The position numbers were made by a program, and so were the translations under genes. A DNA stretch of 63,035 bases from Oligella urethralis DSM 7531 (GTDB lineage: Bacteria; Pseudomonadota; Gammaproteobacteria; Burkholderiales; Burkholderiaceae_B): the NCBI RefSeq assembly GCF_000372065.1, contig NZ_AQVB01000015.1:121-63155 (forward strand), given 5' to 3'. The notes below the pieces were generated by a model. That model saw only the letters and a list, made by a program, of their open reading frames with translations, was not told the origin of the DNA and did not search any database. Shown in pieces: positions 18,121-27,124 of this stretch. The stretch's first letter is position 1. Each line of letters starts with the position of its first letter.

Positions 18121-18891
18121 CTAGGTGTTAAATCCCAATAACTCACGCACCTCCTCTGCCGCTTCCTCCATAACTACACGGCAAGACAACAATCGACTCA
18201 AGCAGGTTCTCGCAGTAACGGCATGGCAAGCAACGGTGGCAATAATACGCGATTTATGATACGGATCATAAACAGGCACAGCTAATGCCACCATGCCAGT
18301 AACAAACTCCTCTTTATCAAGCCCGAAGCCTTGGCGCTTGGTTTTTGCTAACTCTTTTTTAAACTCTTCTAAATCAGTAATCGTATTATCAGTAAAAGCG
18401 GTTAATTCGATATTTTTTAAAAAAGTGCTTTGTTCAAAATGAGATAAGTTTGACAAAAACAGCTTACCACTCGCTGTGCAATGCAAGGGCACAGATGTAT
18501 TAGGCTTAACATTCAATTGCAAACTCCATGGCGCTGTATTCTCTACTCTAACCAAGTAACGCACCGAATCCTCATCTAATACCGTTAAATTGCAAGTCTC
18601 ATTAATCTTACTGACGGTCCTCCTTAAAATCGAACGAGCAGCAACACTAAATCTTGTAGTTCTCAAAGCATTAACGCAAAAGCTCACGCTTCTCGCGCCC
18701 ACCGTGTAACCCAACTGTTCGGGCAAGCGAACAACAAAGCCCGCCTCACATAGGGAGTTTAAATTTCTCATTAAAGTGCTTCGGGGTATTGCTATCTTGG
18801 CGCATAAAGCATTTAGCGATAACGGTTCTTCTGAGTTAGCAAGTACCTCAACGATCATTAATGCTCTAGTTGCTGCTGAATTTGTAGTCAC
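18121..18891 (-). CDS. IclR-family transcriptional regulator
   Basis: IclR-type regulator: N-terminal winged helix (residues about 5-65, SLNALCAKIAIPRSTLMRNL) and effector-binding domain with the family signature VPLHCTASGKLFLS and LDKEEFVTGMVALAVPV. I prefer GTG 18891, which has AAGGA 10 nt upstream, over TTG 18909, which would place that site inside the gene; about 256 residues result. It is divergent from the GMC oxidoreductase gene and probably regulates it and the transporters beyond. An AACAATTTGTT inverted repeat at 18962-18972 in the shared promoter region is a candidate operator. Effector unknown. Confidence 0.83.
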   Translation of the reverse strand: MTTNSAATRALMIVEVLANSEEPLSLNALCAKIAIPRSTLMRNLNSLCEAGFVVRLPEQLGYTVGARSVSFCVNALRTTRFSVAARSILRRTVSKINETCNLTVLDEDSVRYLVRVENTAPWSLQLNVKPNTSVPLHCTASGKLFLSNLSHFEQSTFLKNIELTAFTDNTITDLEEFKKELAKTKRQGFGLDKEEFVTGMVALAVPVYDPYHKSRIIATVACHAVTARTCLSRLLSCRVVMEEAAEEVRELLGFNT

Positions 18892-19065
18892 AACATTTAT
18901 ATCCTTCAATCGACGATGATCAGCAAAACACGCTCACCATAAACCGAAAATAAATCAAAAAAACAATTTGTTGTGTCAAAAATGGTTTTTTTAGCACAAA
19001 CCCTATGATGTCAAATTTTTTCATGTCTTAAATTGATTAAACAACTGATTACAAAGGAGACTTTA

Positions 19066-20715
19066 ATGAAAGAGCAATTTGACTACATCGTGGTTGGCGG
19101 GGGTTCCGCAGGTTGTGTATTGGCGAATAGACTTAGCGAAAATGGAAAGCACAGTGTTTGTTTAATAGAAGCTGGACCTGCCGATAAAAACATTTGGATC
19201 CATATTCCTATTGGTTATGGGAAAACCATGTTTAACAAAAAGCTAAACTGGCAGTTCGAAACTGAGGCTGACCCATCCATGAACAACCGCAAGTTCTATT
19301 GGCCACGTGGTAAGACCTTAGGAGGCAGTAGTTCTATTAATGGTCTAATCTATATTAGAGGCCAAAAGGAAGACTACGACCACTGGGCTACATTAGGCAA
19401 TAAAGGCTGGAGCTGGTATGAGTGTTTGCCTTATTTCAGAAAATTAGAAAACAATGACTTACCTACTTCTGAAACTCGCGCTAAAAATGGCCCCCTAAGC
19501 GCTACAACAATACCTGCTAAACATGAATTGGTAGAAGCCTTTATTAAGTCAGCAGTATTAGAGGGAATTCCGCACGTTAATGACTTCAACTCAGGCGATC
19601 AGTTCGGTGTTGGTTACTTCCAGTTAACCACCAAGAATGGACTGCGTCAGTCAACGGCCGTCGCTTATTTACGCCCAGCAAAAGAGCGCACCAATTTGAC
19701 CATTAAAACCGAGCACTTGGCGCATCGAGTTTTATTTGAAGGCAATCGTGCTGTAGGCATTCAAGTAAGCGATAAAAACAAGAACAAATACACTATTAAG
19801 GCCAATAAAGAAGTAATTCTAAGTGCTGGCGCTATTCAAAGTCCCCAACTATTGATGCTATCTGGTATCGGTCCCGCTGATCATTTAAAAGACAAGGGCA
19901 TTCCCTTGCTCAAGAATCTAGATGGGGTAGGTAAAAACCTACAAGACCACTTGCAGTTACGTTTAATCTACGAGGTGTCTAAACCCATTACTAATAACGA
20001 TCAATTAAAAAACGTCTGGACCAAGAGTAAAATTGGCCTACAGTGGTTACTTTCTAGATCTGGTCCTTTAGCTATTGGTATTAACCAGGGAGCTGCTTTC
20101 TGCTATGCACTACCAGATGAAGCCAAAACGCCAGATATACAATTCCACTTCGGCACTCTTTCTGCCGATCAGGCAGGTGGTGCAGTTCACCCATGGTCAG
20201 GTTGCACCATTTCTGTTTGTCAATTACGTCCAGAGTCTAGAGGTCATATGGAGCTCAGAAGCTCTGACCCTTCCACGCCATTAGCGATTCATCCAAATTA
20301 TTTAAGCACTGACTTAGACAGACGCACTGCTGTTGCCTCAGTTAAGTTAGCTCGACGCATCGCCACAACAGGCCCTCTAGCTGACTTATTGATTAGAGAA
20401 CACCGCCCTGGTGTTGAGCAGCAAAGTGATGACGAAATCTTAGAGTTCTGCAGAAACTACGGTGCCACTATTTTCCACCCAGCAGGTACTGCAAAAATGG
20501 GCTCTGCGAATGATAGCTCAGCGGTAGTGGATGACAGACTTAGAGTCCACGGTTTCCAAGGCTTACGTGTAGTTGATGCATCCATTATGCCGACGCTAGT
20601 TTCCGGCAACACTAACGTACCTGTAGTGATGATCGCCGAAAAAGCCTCTGAGATGATACTCAATGATGCTGAGAGTATGTTAACTACATCCTACCTAGAA
20701 AAATCTATCGCTTAA
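19066..20715 (+). CDS. GMC-family FAD-dependent oxidoreductase (choline dehydrogenase-like)
   Basis: Flavoprotein alcohol dehydrogenase/oxidase of the GMC family, 549 residues. Visible motifs: FAD-binding VVGGGSAGCVLANRL at the N-terminus, GMC signature 1 (RGKTLGGSSSINGLIYIRG), signature 2 (GAIQSPQLLMLSGIGP) and the C-terminal catalytic segment with IFHPAGTAKMG and SGNTNVPVVMIAEKAS. AAAGGAG lies before ATG 19066; an upstream TTG at 19033 is less likely. It oxidises an alcohol to an aldehyde; BetA- and AlkJ-like enzymes share these motifs so the substrate is open. Its neighbour is an MHS-family permease 32 nt downstream, suggesting uptake and first oxidation of one compound. Confidence 0.85.
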   Translation: MKEQFDYIVVGGGSAGCVLANRLSENGKHSVCLIEAGPADKNIWIHIPIGYGKTMFNKKLNWQFETEADPSMNNRKFYWPRGKTLGGSSSINGLIYIRGQKEDYDHWATLGNKGWSWYECLPYFRKLENNDLPTSETRAKNGPLSATTIPAKHELVEAFIKSAVLEGIPHVNDFNSGDQFGVGYFQLTTKNGLRQSTAVAYLRPAKERTNLTIKTEHLAHRVLFEGNRAVGIQVSDKNKNKYTIKANKEVILSAGAIQSPQLLMLSGIGPADHLKDKGIPLLKNLDGVGKNLQDHLQLRLIYEVSKPITNNDQLKNVWTKSKIGLQWLLSRSGPLAIGINQGAAFCYALPDEAKTPDIQFHFGTLSADQAGGAVHPWSGCTISVCQLRPESRGHMELRSSDPSTPLAIHPNYLSTDLDRRTAVASVKLARRIATTGPLADLLIREHRPGVEQQSDDEILEFCRNYGATIFHPAGTAKMGSANDSSAVVDDRLRVHGFQGLRVVDASIMPTLVSGNTNVPVVMIAEKASEMILNDAESMLTTSYLEKSIA

Positions 20716-20747
20716 AAACTAAATAGTTAAAAACCCAGGAGACAAAA

Positions 20748-22067
20748 ATGAGCAATATGACTAAAGAACAAAAGAAAGAGGTGCACCAGGTCATACGGGC
20801 ATCTTTAATCGGTGCCACAATCGAGTGGTATGATTTTTTCCTATACGGTGTTGTGGCTGGACTAGTTTTCAACAAACTCTATTTCCCATCAGACAATGAG
20901 TTTGTTAGTACCATGTTAGCCTACACTACTTTCGCAATCGGCTTCTTGGCGAGACCTTTTGGAGGGATTATTTTCGGCCACATTGGCGACAAAGTAAGCC
21001 GTAAAGGGGCGCTAGTAGCGACTTTATTATTGATGGGTGTTGCCACTTTTATTATCGGTTTAATCCCTTCCTATGAAACTATCGGCATCTGGGCACCCAT
21101 TCTACTCTTATTGATGCGTATTCTACAGGGTATCGGCATGGGAGGCGAATGGGGTGGCGCAATATTGATGGCATATGAGTACGCCCCCAAGCATAAGCGT
21201 GGCCTATATTCTTCCTTACCACAAATCGGTTTAGCACTAGGTCTTTGCCTTGCATCAGCTGTAGTTGCTATATTAACGGCTGTTTTAAGTCCTGAGGCCT
21301 TCTTCGCATGGGGCTGGCGTATTGCCTTCCTTCTTTCAGCCTTGTTGGTATGCGTGGGCTTGTATATTCGCACGCATATTAAAGAAAGCCCAGAATTCCA
21401 GAAAATGAAAGCTAGAAATGCAGAAACAAAAATTCCTTTCTTCACCATGCTCAAAAACTATCCAAAAAACATTCTTCGCGGAATGGGCGCACGTTACATA
21501 GATGGTGTTATCTTCAACGTCTTTGGTGTCTTCAGTATTAGTTATTTGAGTAATGACCTTAATATGGATAGAACAACTGCCTTAACGGGCGTATTGATTG
21601 CTTCCTTTATCATGTGTTTTTTCATTCCACTATTCGGAGCCCTATCTGATAAAGTAGGCAGAGCTAAAACCTATATTTTGGGCTCATTAATCACTGGTGT
21701 TTCAGCTTTCCCCGCTCTATTTTTCATGACAATGCATGTTGATAGCACCCTAATCGTATGGACATCCATTATTATCCCATTTGGTATTTTATATGCTTCA
21801 GTATACGGTCCTGAAGCAGCTTTGTTCTGCGAGTTATTCGACACGGATGTTAGATATACAGGTATTTCTTTTGTATATCAATTTTCAGGTATATTCGCGT
21901 CGGGAATCACGCCAATGATCGCAACTGCACTACTACATGCTAATGACCATAAACCTTGGTATATCGCGACCTATGTCTTTGTGGTGGGCCTCATCTCAGC
22001 GTATAGTGCATGGTCTATTAAGAAAGCTGATGCTAAAGGTATACTTCTGAAACCTAATCTCGCATAA
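20748..22067 (+). CDS. MFS transporter, metabolite:H+ symporter (MHS) family
   Basis: A 439-residue permease with twelve predicted membrane spans. Start region IEWYDFFLYG, the RPFGGIIFGHIGDKVSRKG loop 2-3 motif, GMGGEWGGAILMAYE and RRG-like KHKRGLYSSLPQIG are hallmarks of the MHS family (relatives include ShiA, ProP and KgtP). It imports an organic acid or zwitterion with protons; the substrate is not evident. CAGGAG precedes the ATG, 32 nt after the GMC oxidoreductase, and a strong stem-loop follows, so the pair is one operon. Confidence 0.85.
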   Translation: MSNMTKEQKKEVHQVIRASLIGATIEWYDFFLYGVVAGLVFNKLYFPSDNEFVSTMLAYTTFAIGFLARPFGGIIFGHIGDKVSRKGALVATLLLMGVATFIIGLIPSYETIGIWAPILLLLMRILQGIGMGGEWGGAILMAYEYAPKHKRGLYSSLPQIGLALGLCLASAVVAILTAVLSPEAFFAWGWRIAFLLSALLVCVGLYIRTHIKESPEFQKMKARNAETKIPFFTMLKNYPKNILRGMGARYIDGVIFNVFGVFSISYLSNDLNMDRTTALTGVLIASFIMCFFIPLFGALSDKVGRAKTYILGSLITGVSAFPALFFMTMHVDSTLIVWTSIIIPFGILYASVYGPEAALFCELFDTDVRYTGISFVYQFSGIFASGITPMIATALLHANDHKPWYIATYVFVVGLISAYSAWSIKKADAKGILLKPNLA

Positions 22068-22091
22068 ATTGTTAAATTTAAGCTTGGTAGC

Positions 22092-22125
22092 AGCCTGACT
22101 CATAACTTGATTGTTGAGTCAGGCT
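22092..22125 (+). terminator. Stem-loop after the MHS permease gene
   Basis: Perfect 11-bp stem AGCCTGACTCA / TGAGTCAGGCT with a 12-nt loop, 25 nt past the stop. The T-run is poor (GACTTAAA), so it may act as a 3' end stabiliser or weak terminator. In the rest of 22126-22353, a 12-bp palindrome ACTGTTAACAGT (22142-22153) and an inverted repeat TATCAA-TAA-TTGATA (22312-22326) precede the TRAP operon and could be operators. Confidence 0.6.
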
Positions 22126-22353
22126 GACTTAAACCATCGTAACTGTTAACAGTAACTCCTACACCAGACCTAAATACTACAAACAATAAAAACTTTAAGA
22201 ATACGTTTCTCCTATCTAAACCCTCTGCAAACATTTAAACCACCTTGACTGTTTCCCTTTGGGGTAATTACTACTATTACTTCTTATACCATCTGAATAA
22301 ACTAGATTAAATATCAATAATTGATACATATAGTTTCACTAAAGGAGATTTTG

Positions 22354-23379
22354 ATGAGAGGTTTGACAACTAAAAGGTTACTCACGGCCATTGTTGGAGG
22401 ATGCCTATCTTTAATGGCACCGTTAGCCTTAGCTGATTATGAAGGACCAAAACTTAAGCTTAGACTAGCTCATACGGCGCCACCTGGTAATCACATCACC
22501 CTAGCCTATCAAAAGTTCGCAGATCTAGCTAAAGAAAAATCTAATAATAAAATTCAAATTCAAGTTTTACCTAATGCAATTCTAGGTAGCGATAGAGTTC
22601 TAATCGAAGGTGCACAACGTGGGACATTAGAGATTGGCGTGAGCTCAACACCCAATCTAGCAAACTTCTCTAAAGCGTTTCAAACCTTTGATTTGCCTTA
22701 TATTACATCAATCAAAAACCAAAACAAACTCTATGAAGCTATTAACCCTGGTGGTCCTATATATGAATATCTAGAGGCAGAGTCGAACAAGATTGGTTTA
22801 CAACCTATTATGTATGCTGAATATGGTTATCGCCATTTTGTATCGGCCAATAAACCATTAAATAGCGCAATTGATCTAGCGGGATTAAAAATGAGAACCA
22901 CCGACTCTCCCGTTGAGATTGATGTAGCTAAAGCTCTCAATACAAATCCAGCACCTATCGCTTGGGGAGAGGTATATACCGCCTTGCAACAACGCACAGT
23001 AGACGCAGAGGGGAACACTTTCCCACATCTAACTGGAGCTAAACACGATGAGGTCTTGAAATACGCTATTACCTCTGCTCATAACTACGGCATGCAGGTA
23101 GCAATGGCAAACAAAAAATGGTGGGACGGCTTACACCCTGATACACGCAGAGTACTTCAAGAGGCCGCATTAGAGGCTGTTACTCACCAACGCAAGGTCT
23201 TGTGGCCTGAAAATGAAAAACAAGCACGCGCAAGCTTTGAGGAAAAAGGGATAAAAATTCATGATGCTACGGAAGAAGATCTAGCAGAATTCAAGAAGCT
23301 AACCCAACCTGTTTACGACTCATACGCTGCGCAGTTACCAAGCGAGCTTATCGAGCTTATAAGGGCTACTCAAGAATAA
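22354..23379 (+). CDS. TRAP transporter substrate-binding protein, DctP family
   Basis: Periplasmic binding protein of a tripartite ATP-independent transporter. A signal peptide ends ALALA before DYEGPKLKLRLAH. The family core is clear: GLKMRTTDSPVEIDVAKALN (contains the ligand-anchoring Arg) and GEVYTALQQRTVDAEGNTF. AAAGGAG precedes ATG 22354, giving 341 residues; an upstream TTG is less likely. It is separated from dctQM by an 87-nt gap with a perfect stem-loop. Organic acid substrate (carboxylate, possibly a sulfonate) is likely from the conserved arginine but not identifiable. Confidence 0.88.
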   Translation: MRGLTTKRLLTAIVGGCLSLMAPLALADYEGPKLKLRLAHTAPPGNHITLAYQKFADLAKEKSNNKIQIQVLPNAILGSDRVLIEGAQRGTLEIGVSSTPNLANFSKAFQTFDLPYITSIKNQNKLYEAINPGGPIYEYLEAESNKIGLQPIMYAEYGYRHFVSANKPLNSAIDLAGLKMRTTDSPVEIDVAKALNTNPAPIAWGEVYTALQQRTVDAEGNTFPHLTGAKHDEVLKYAITSAHNYGMQVAMANKKWWDGLHPDTRRVLQEAALEAVTHQRKVLWPENEKQARASFEEKGIKIHDATEEDLAEFKKLTQPVYDSYAAQLPSELIELIRATQE

Positions 23380-23400
23380 CACGCAACTAATTGCTTAAGC

Positions 23401-23434
23401 AGTCCCCGATTTCTTATCTCAAAGATCGGGGACT
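23401..23434 (+). terminator. Intergenic stem-loop between dctP and dctQM
   Basis: Perfect 10-bp GC-rich stem AGTCCCCGAT / ATCGGGGACT, 21 nt after the dctP stop, followed by CTTGTCTTTATTT. It lies inside the operon, so it probably causes partial termination or protects the dctP mRNA, giving more binding protein than membrane subunit. Confidence 0.65.
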
Positions 23435-23466
23435 CTTGTCTTTATTTATAAGAGCAGGTATAAATC

Positions 23467-25398
23467 ATGAATGAATCTAGCACAAATCCCCATTTAACCC
23501 GATGGTATAACAACCTAGAAAAGCCTCTGCTGGTGATTGGTTTGATATTAATGATTCTTGTCATTAATTATCAAACCTTTTTTAGGTACTTCATGTCTGG
23601 ATTGATATCATTTGCCTCTAACCCAGCAAATCATTCATTGATATCTACCTTTGTTGATCCTGAGTATTTTCTTGCTTCTTTAAAGGCTAAAATTGGATGG
23701 GCAGTATGGTCAGAAGAGCTTGCTCGATATATTTTTATCTGGATATCTTATTTAGCTGTTCCAATCGCCATCCTAAATAAAGGCTTAATTAGAGTTGATG
23801 CCTTCCACAATTGGTTGAAGCCTAGCAACCAAAACGCATTGTGGGTGACAATCTACTTATTGACATTAGCTTTAGCATTAACACTATTCTGGCTTGGTTT
23901 TTCGCATCTCCAGATGCAATTAGAGTTTAAACAAACCACTCCTTCTTTAAAACTGAATTACGCCATTCCATACTTTATCCTACCCTTAGGATTTAGCTTA
24001 ATCGCTATTCGCACAATTCAATGCTTAATTGAAGTGATGCGTAACTCAAGAATTAGAGAAATAGTTTTAGGTATCGTTATTGCCATCGTCCTAGTGGGCG
24101 TCGCTTGGATACTACAAGATTACTTTGTTAGCACTGCTGCAGTGCTTTTTGGCTATTTTGCTATCTTTATTATTATCGGCTTACCCATTGCTTTTTCACT
24201 AGGCCTAGCAAGCCTATTAACTATTGTTGTATCCCAAGCATTGCCCATCGACTATACCGCTCAGATTGCATTCGTGTCGATTGACTCCTTTCCAATTATG
24301 GCAATTCCTTTCTTTATTGCAGCTGGCGTTTACATGGGGGCAGGTGGTTTATCTGAACGCTTATTGAATGTAGCCGATAAATTAGTAGGTTCATTACCTG
24401 GTGGTCTTGCTCTTGCAAGCATCATGACCTGTATGTTCTTCTCTGCAATTAGTGGTTCAGGACCAGCGACTGTAGCTGCTATTGGTGCTATCACTATTCC
24501 AGCAATGGCACGTCGAGGTTATAACATATACTTTGCCGCAGCGATCGTGGCCAGCGCAGGCGCGATTGGTGTAATTATTCCACCAAGCAATCCATTCGTT
24601 GTTTATGGTGTATCTGCTCAAGCCTCTATTGGAAAACTATTCATTGCCGGTATTATCCCTGGCTTTCTGATAGGTTTCTTATTAATGCTAGCCACATACT
24701 TCATTTCAAAAAAGAATGGTTGGAAAGGCGAAAAGACAGACAACTCACTTAAGTCTATCCTGAAAGCGGCCTATGATGCGAAATGGGCCCTACTTGTACC
24801 TGTTATCATTTTGGGTGGAATTTATGGTGGCATTATGACACCTACCGAATCTGCTGCCGTAGCAGCCTTATACGGCATCATTATAGGCATGTTTGTCTAC
24901 AAAGAGTTGACTTGGACGCGCTTATGGAGCTCAACCATAGAGGCAGCCTTAACCTCCTCAATTATTATTGTCTTAATGGCCATGGCTACTATCTTCGGTA
25001 ACTTAATGACATTGGAACAAATTCCTGAAACTGTAGCTGCCAGTGTTCTTAGCTTAACTGAAAGCAAAGCTATTATTATTCTCTCTATGCTGGCTCTTCT
25101 GCTTCTCGTAGGGCTCTTTATGGAGGCACTAGCTGCTATTGTCATCATAACGCCTGTTTTACTACCTTTAGCCACACGCATTGGTATTGACCCAATACAT
25201 TTCGGTGTCATGATGGTTACAGCTCTGGCCATTGGATTTATTACGCCGCCAGTTGGTGTGAACCTTTTTGTCGCAAGTAGTATCTCAAAAGTCAAAATTG
25301 AGACTGTGGCAAAAGCTGCTATTCCCTTTTTACTCATGATGATCTTAGCGTTAATCATAATTTCATTTGTTCCTCAAATATCCCTCTTCTTAATATAA
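23467..25398 (+). CDS. TRAP transporter fused DctQ-DctM membrane subunit
   Basis: A single polypeptide of 643 residues joining the small (DctQ, residues 1 to about 190, four spans, with the WSEELARYIFIWISYLA motif) and large (DctM, about 200-643) subunits. The DctM part shows SAISGSGPATVAAIGAITIP, GAIGVIIPPSNPFVVYG and ALAIGFITPPVGVNLFVASS. Such QM fusions are known from SiaQM-type sialic acid and other transporters. A loop around residues 48-75 (NPANHSLISTFVDPEYFL) lies between the first two spans and is longer than in typical DctQ. Driven by a sodium gradient in the characterised relatives. Confidence 0.9.
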   Translation: MNESSTNPHLTRWYNNLEKPLLVIGLILMILVINYQTFFRYFMSGLISFASNPANHSLISTFVDPEYFLASLKAKIGWAVWSEELARYIFIWISYLAVPIAILNKGLIRVDAFHNWLKPSNQNALWVTIYLLTLALALTLFWLGFSHLQMQLEFKQTTPSLKLNYAIPYFILPLGFSLIAIRTIQCLIEVMRNSRIREIVLGIVIAIVLVGVAWILQDYFVSTAAVLFGYFAIFIIIGLPIAFSLGLASLLTIVVSQALPIDYTAQIAFVSIDSFPIMAIPFFIAAGVYMGAGGLSERLLNVADKLVGSLPGGLALASIMTCMFFSAISGSGPATVAAIGAITIPAMARRGYNIYFAAAIVASAGAIGVIIPPSNPFVVYGVSAQASIGKLFIAGIIPGFLIGFLLMLATYFISKKNGWKGEKTDNSLKSILKAAYDAKWALLVPVIILGGIYGGIMTPTESAAVAALYGIIIGMFVYKELTWTRLWSSTIEAALTSSIIIVLMAMATIFGNLMTLEQIPETVAASVLSLTESKAIIILSMLALLLLVGLFMEALAAIVIITPVLLPLATRIGIDPIHFGVMMVTALAIGFITPPVGVNLFVASSISKVKIETVAKAAIPFLLMMILALIIISFVPQISLFLI

Positions 25399-25407
25399 GG
25401 ACTAGTA

Positions 25408-25803
25408 ATGAACATTCAGGAAAGCTTAGAACTTATGAATTGGGCAATGCAACGCTCAAGCGAAGCTTTTAAAACGCCCGTATGTATCGCCATCTGTGAT
25501 GCAAATGGCGAACTTCTTTTGTTTTCAAGAATGGACGAGGCCCCAGCTCGAACTATCAACATTGCCCAAGCTAAGGCCTATACAGCAGCGAGAATGTCAA
25601 TGAGCACAATTAGCTTCAAAGAGAGATTAGAACGTGAGAGCCTGGCAACATCTGATTTTATGGATGACAAACTATGCTCATTGCCAGGAGGAGTCCCCTT
25701 GCTTAAAGATGGTAAAACCGTCGCTGCTGTTGGAATAAGCGGTCTGAGCCTTGAAAACGATCATGCCCTAGCCTCACTGATTGCACAACAATTCATCACT
25801 TAG
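25408..25803 (+). CDS. GlcG/HbpS-family protein
   Basis: A 131-residue protein of the GlcG/HbpS (DUF336) family: the N-terminal ESLELMNWAMQRSSE helix, IAICDANGELLLFSRMDEA and the C-terminal GGVPLLKDGKTVAAVGISG are diagnostic. Members bind haem or small ligands or accompany glycolate and diol catabolism genes; a role with oxidoreductases or coenzymes has been suggested. It is 9 nt after dctQM and precedes a terminator, so it is the last gene of the TRAP operon. No signal peptide is present, so it should be cytoplasmic. Function unknown. Confidence 0.8.
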   Translation: MNIQESLELMNWAMQRSSEAFKTPVCIAICDANGELLLFSRMDEAPARTINIAQAKAYTAARMSMSTISFKERLERESLATSDFMDDKLCSLPGGVPLLKDGKTVAAVGISGLSLENDHALASLIAQQFIT

Positions 25804-25830
25804 CCTGCTCTCCATTTCTTACATTTATCT

Positions 25831-25877
25831 AGCCACGAACCTATGTCATTAATTCATTAGGTATCGTGGCTTTTTTT
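25831..25877 (+). terminator. Rho-independent terminator of the TRAP operon
   Basis: AGCCACGA...TCGTGGCT stem, extended by CCTA/TAGG, followed by seven T, 30 nt after the GlcG-like gene. Confidence 0.85.
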
Positions 25878-25885
25878 ACGCTTTT

Positions 25886-25903
25886 ATGTAAATTTATTTA
25901 CAT
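25886..25903. promoter_or_regulatory. Perfect 18-bp palindrome upstream of the RpiR regulator
   Basis: ATGTAAAT-TT-ATTTACAT has 8-bp arms and lies 83 nt before the rpiR-like start. It is a candidate operator for autoregulation by the RpiR-family protein encoded next to it. The bases between it and the start are AT-rich and include possible promoter elements. Confidence 0.5.
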
Positions 25904-25985
25904 TAGGGTAAATACTCTTACAGAGCTATCAACAGCTATGCTACTCTTTGTATATATTTAGCTATTTACTTACCAGTGGAAATAG

Positions 25986-26861
25986 ATGGTTAACTCATCA
26001 CAGTATTTAAGTCTTCTTCCTAAAATCAGAGAAAAGAGTCAACTGATGACTGCCAGCGAAAAAAAAGTTGCGCAGTATACGCTCGACAATACCTATAAGG
26101 TTGCCCATATGAGCATTAATGAGCTAGCGGATGAGGTTAAAGTATCTATTGCCACAGTCAATCGATTCGCAAAACGCTGTGGATTTTCTGGTTTTTTAGA
26201 ATTTAAAAAAGTTATAACTGACTATTTTTCCAAAATCCATGAGCCTATTGAAAAAGCCAAAAGAGTAAGAACAGGACCACATGAGGTCGCTACCAGTCTC
26301 GACACTTCTTTTAATAACGCAATGGACAATCTTACTTTAACGAGAAACGAGCTTAATCAAGAAAAAATTAACTCCTTATGCAGTCAATTACTTACAAAAA
26401 AAAGAGTCTTTATTGCGGGCATAGGAGTCAGCTCAATGCTTGCTTCTTTTTTAGCAAATGCTATTGAGCCTTTTTTGCCCGATAGCTATATCAAGGAGTT
26501 AATTGGTTTCTACGGCTATGAAAGCGCCTTCAGGCAAATCAGTCATTTAACAAACGACGATTTGGTGATCATAATCTCCATTCCGAGGTATTCGCAAACC
26601 ATTGTTGATTTAGCAAAAGCAGTTCAAGAAAAACAATGTACGATTATTGCGATAACAGACTCAATACATTCACCTATAGCTCCCTATGCCAATGAATGTA
26701 TTTTTGTGGGCACTGAACACCCAGTGCTATATGCATCAAATGTGGCAATGATTGCGATCATTGAGACCATTTCTTATGTTTTAGCACTACGTACCCCTGA
26801 GTTAGACGATTTACTCAAACGACAAACTGAGGTTATTTATCCGCTCTTTTATAAAGGTTAA
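25986..26861 (+). CDS. RpiR/MurR-family transcriptional regulator
   Basis: A 291-residue regulator with an N-terminal helix-turn-helix (about 20-85, MSINELADEVKVSIATVNRF and FAKRCGFSGF) and a C-terminal SIS domain (about 128-270, RVFIAGIGVSSMLASFL, IISIPRYSQTIVDLA, IIAITDS). SIS domains bind phosphorylated sugars or similar ligands. It is encoded immediately upstream of the transporter and hydrolase genes and is probably their regulator. It has two possible starts close together; ATG 25986 gives the family N-terminus. Lower GC and AGA-rich codon use than the core genes suggest transfer. Confidence 0.87.
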   Translation: MVNSSQYLSLLPKIREKSQLMTASEKKVAQYTLDNTYKVAHMSINELADEVKVSIATVNRFAKRCGFSGFLEFKKVITDYFSKIHEPIEKAKRVRTGPHEVATSLDTSFNNAMDNLTLTRNELNQEKINSLCSQLLTKKRVFIAGIGVSSMLASFLANAIEPFLPDSYIKELIGFYGYESAFRQISHLTNDDLVIIISIPRYSQTIVDLAKAVQEKQCTIIAITDSIHSPIAPYANECIFVGTEHPVLYASNVAMIAIIETISYVLALRTPELDDLLKRQTEVIYPLFYKG

Positions 26862-26866
26862 CTATC

Positions 26867-27124
26867 ATGCGCAAAAAAGATAATTTCCAAAAAAAATGGA
26901 TGATTGTTTTCGCAATCAGCTATTTCTTAATCATGCTACCCCTACCCTTCTACTTCAACACGGAGTATGTTGCTGGTTGGTTTGGAGTACCAATTTTTGT
27001 TTATGGCTGGCTGATTCACGGTGCTATAGTAATCACACTTATCGCCATTTATGCTTATCAATGTCTACAAAGACCTGAATACCAAGACAGTTATTTTGAA
27101 AACTTAGGAGAAAAAAATGAGTAG
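26867..27124 (+). CDS. DUF997 (YhdT-like) small membrane partner of a symporter
   Basis: An 85-residue protein with two transmembrane segments (about 12-31 and 40-65). The motif YFLIMLPLPFYFNTEYVAGW and VPIFVYGWLIHG match the DUF997/YhdT family that sits next to sodium:solute symporters, as YhdT does beside PanF. It starts 5 nt after the regulator stop and overlaps the symporter start by 8 nt, so the pair is translationally coupled. Likely accessory subunit; role unproven. Confidence 0.78.
   Translation: MRKKDNFQKKWMIVFAISYFLIMLPLPFYFNTEYVAGWFGVPIFVYGWLIHGAIVITLIAIYAYQCLQRPEYQDSYFENLGEKNE

Noticed and set aside
24897-25358. A 153-codon minus-strand frame inside the DctM region
   Set aside because: It is an antisense shadow of the conserved membrane segments of dctQM.
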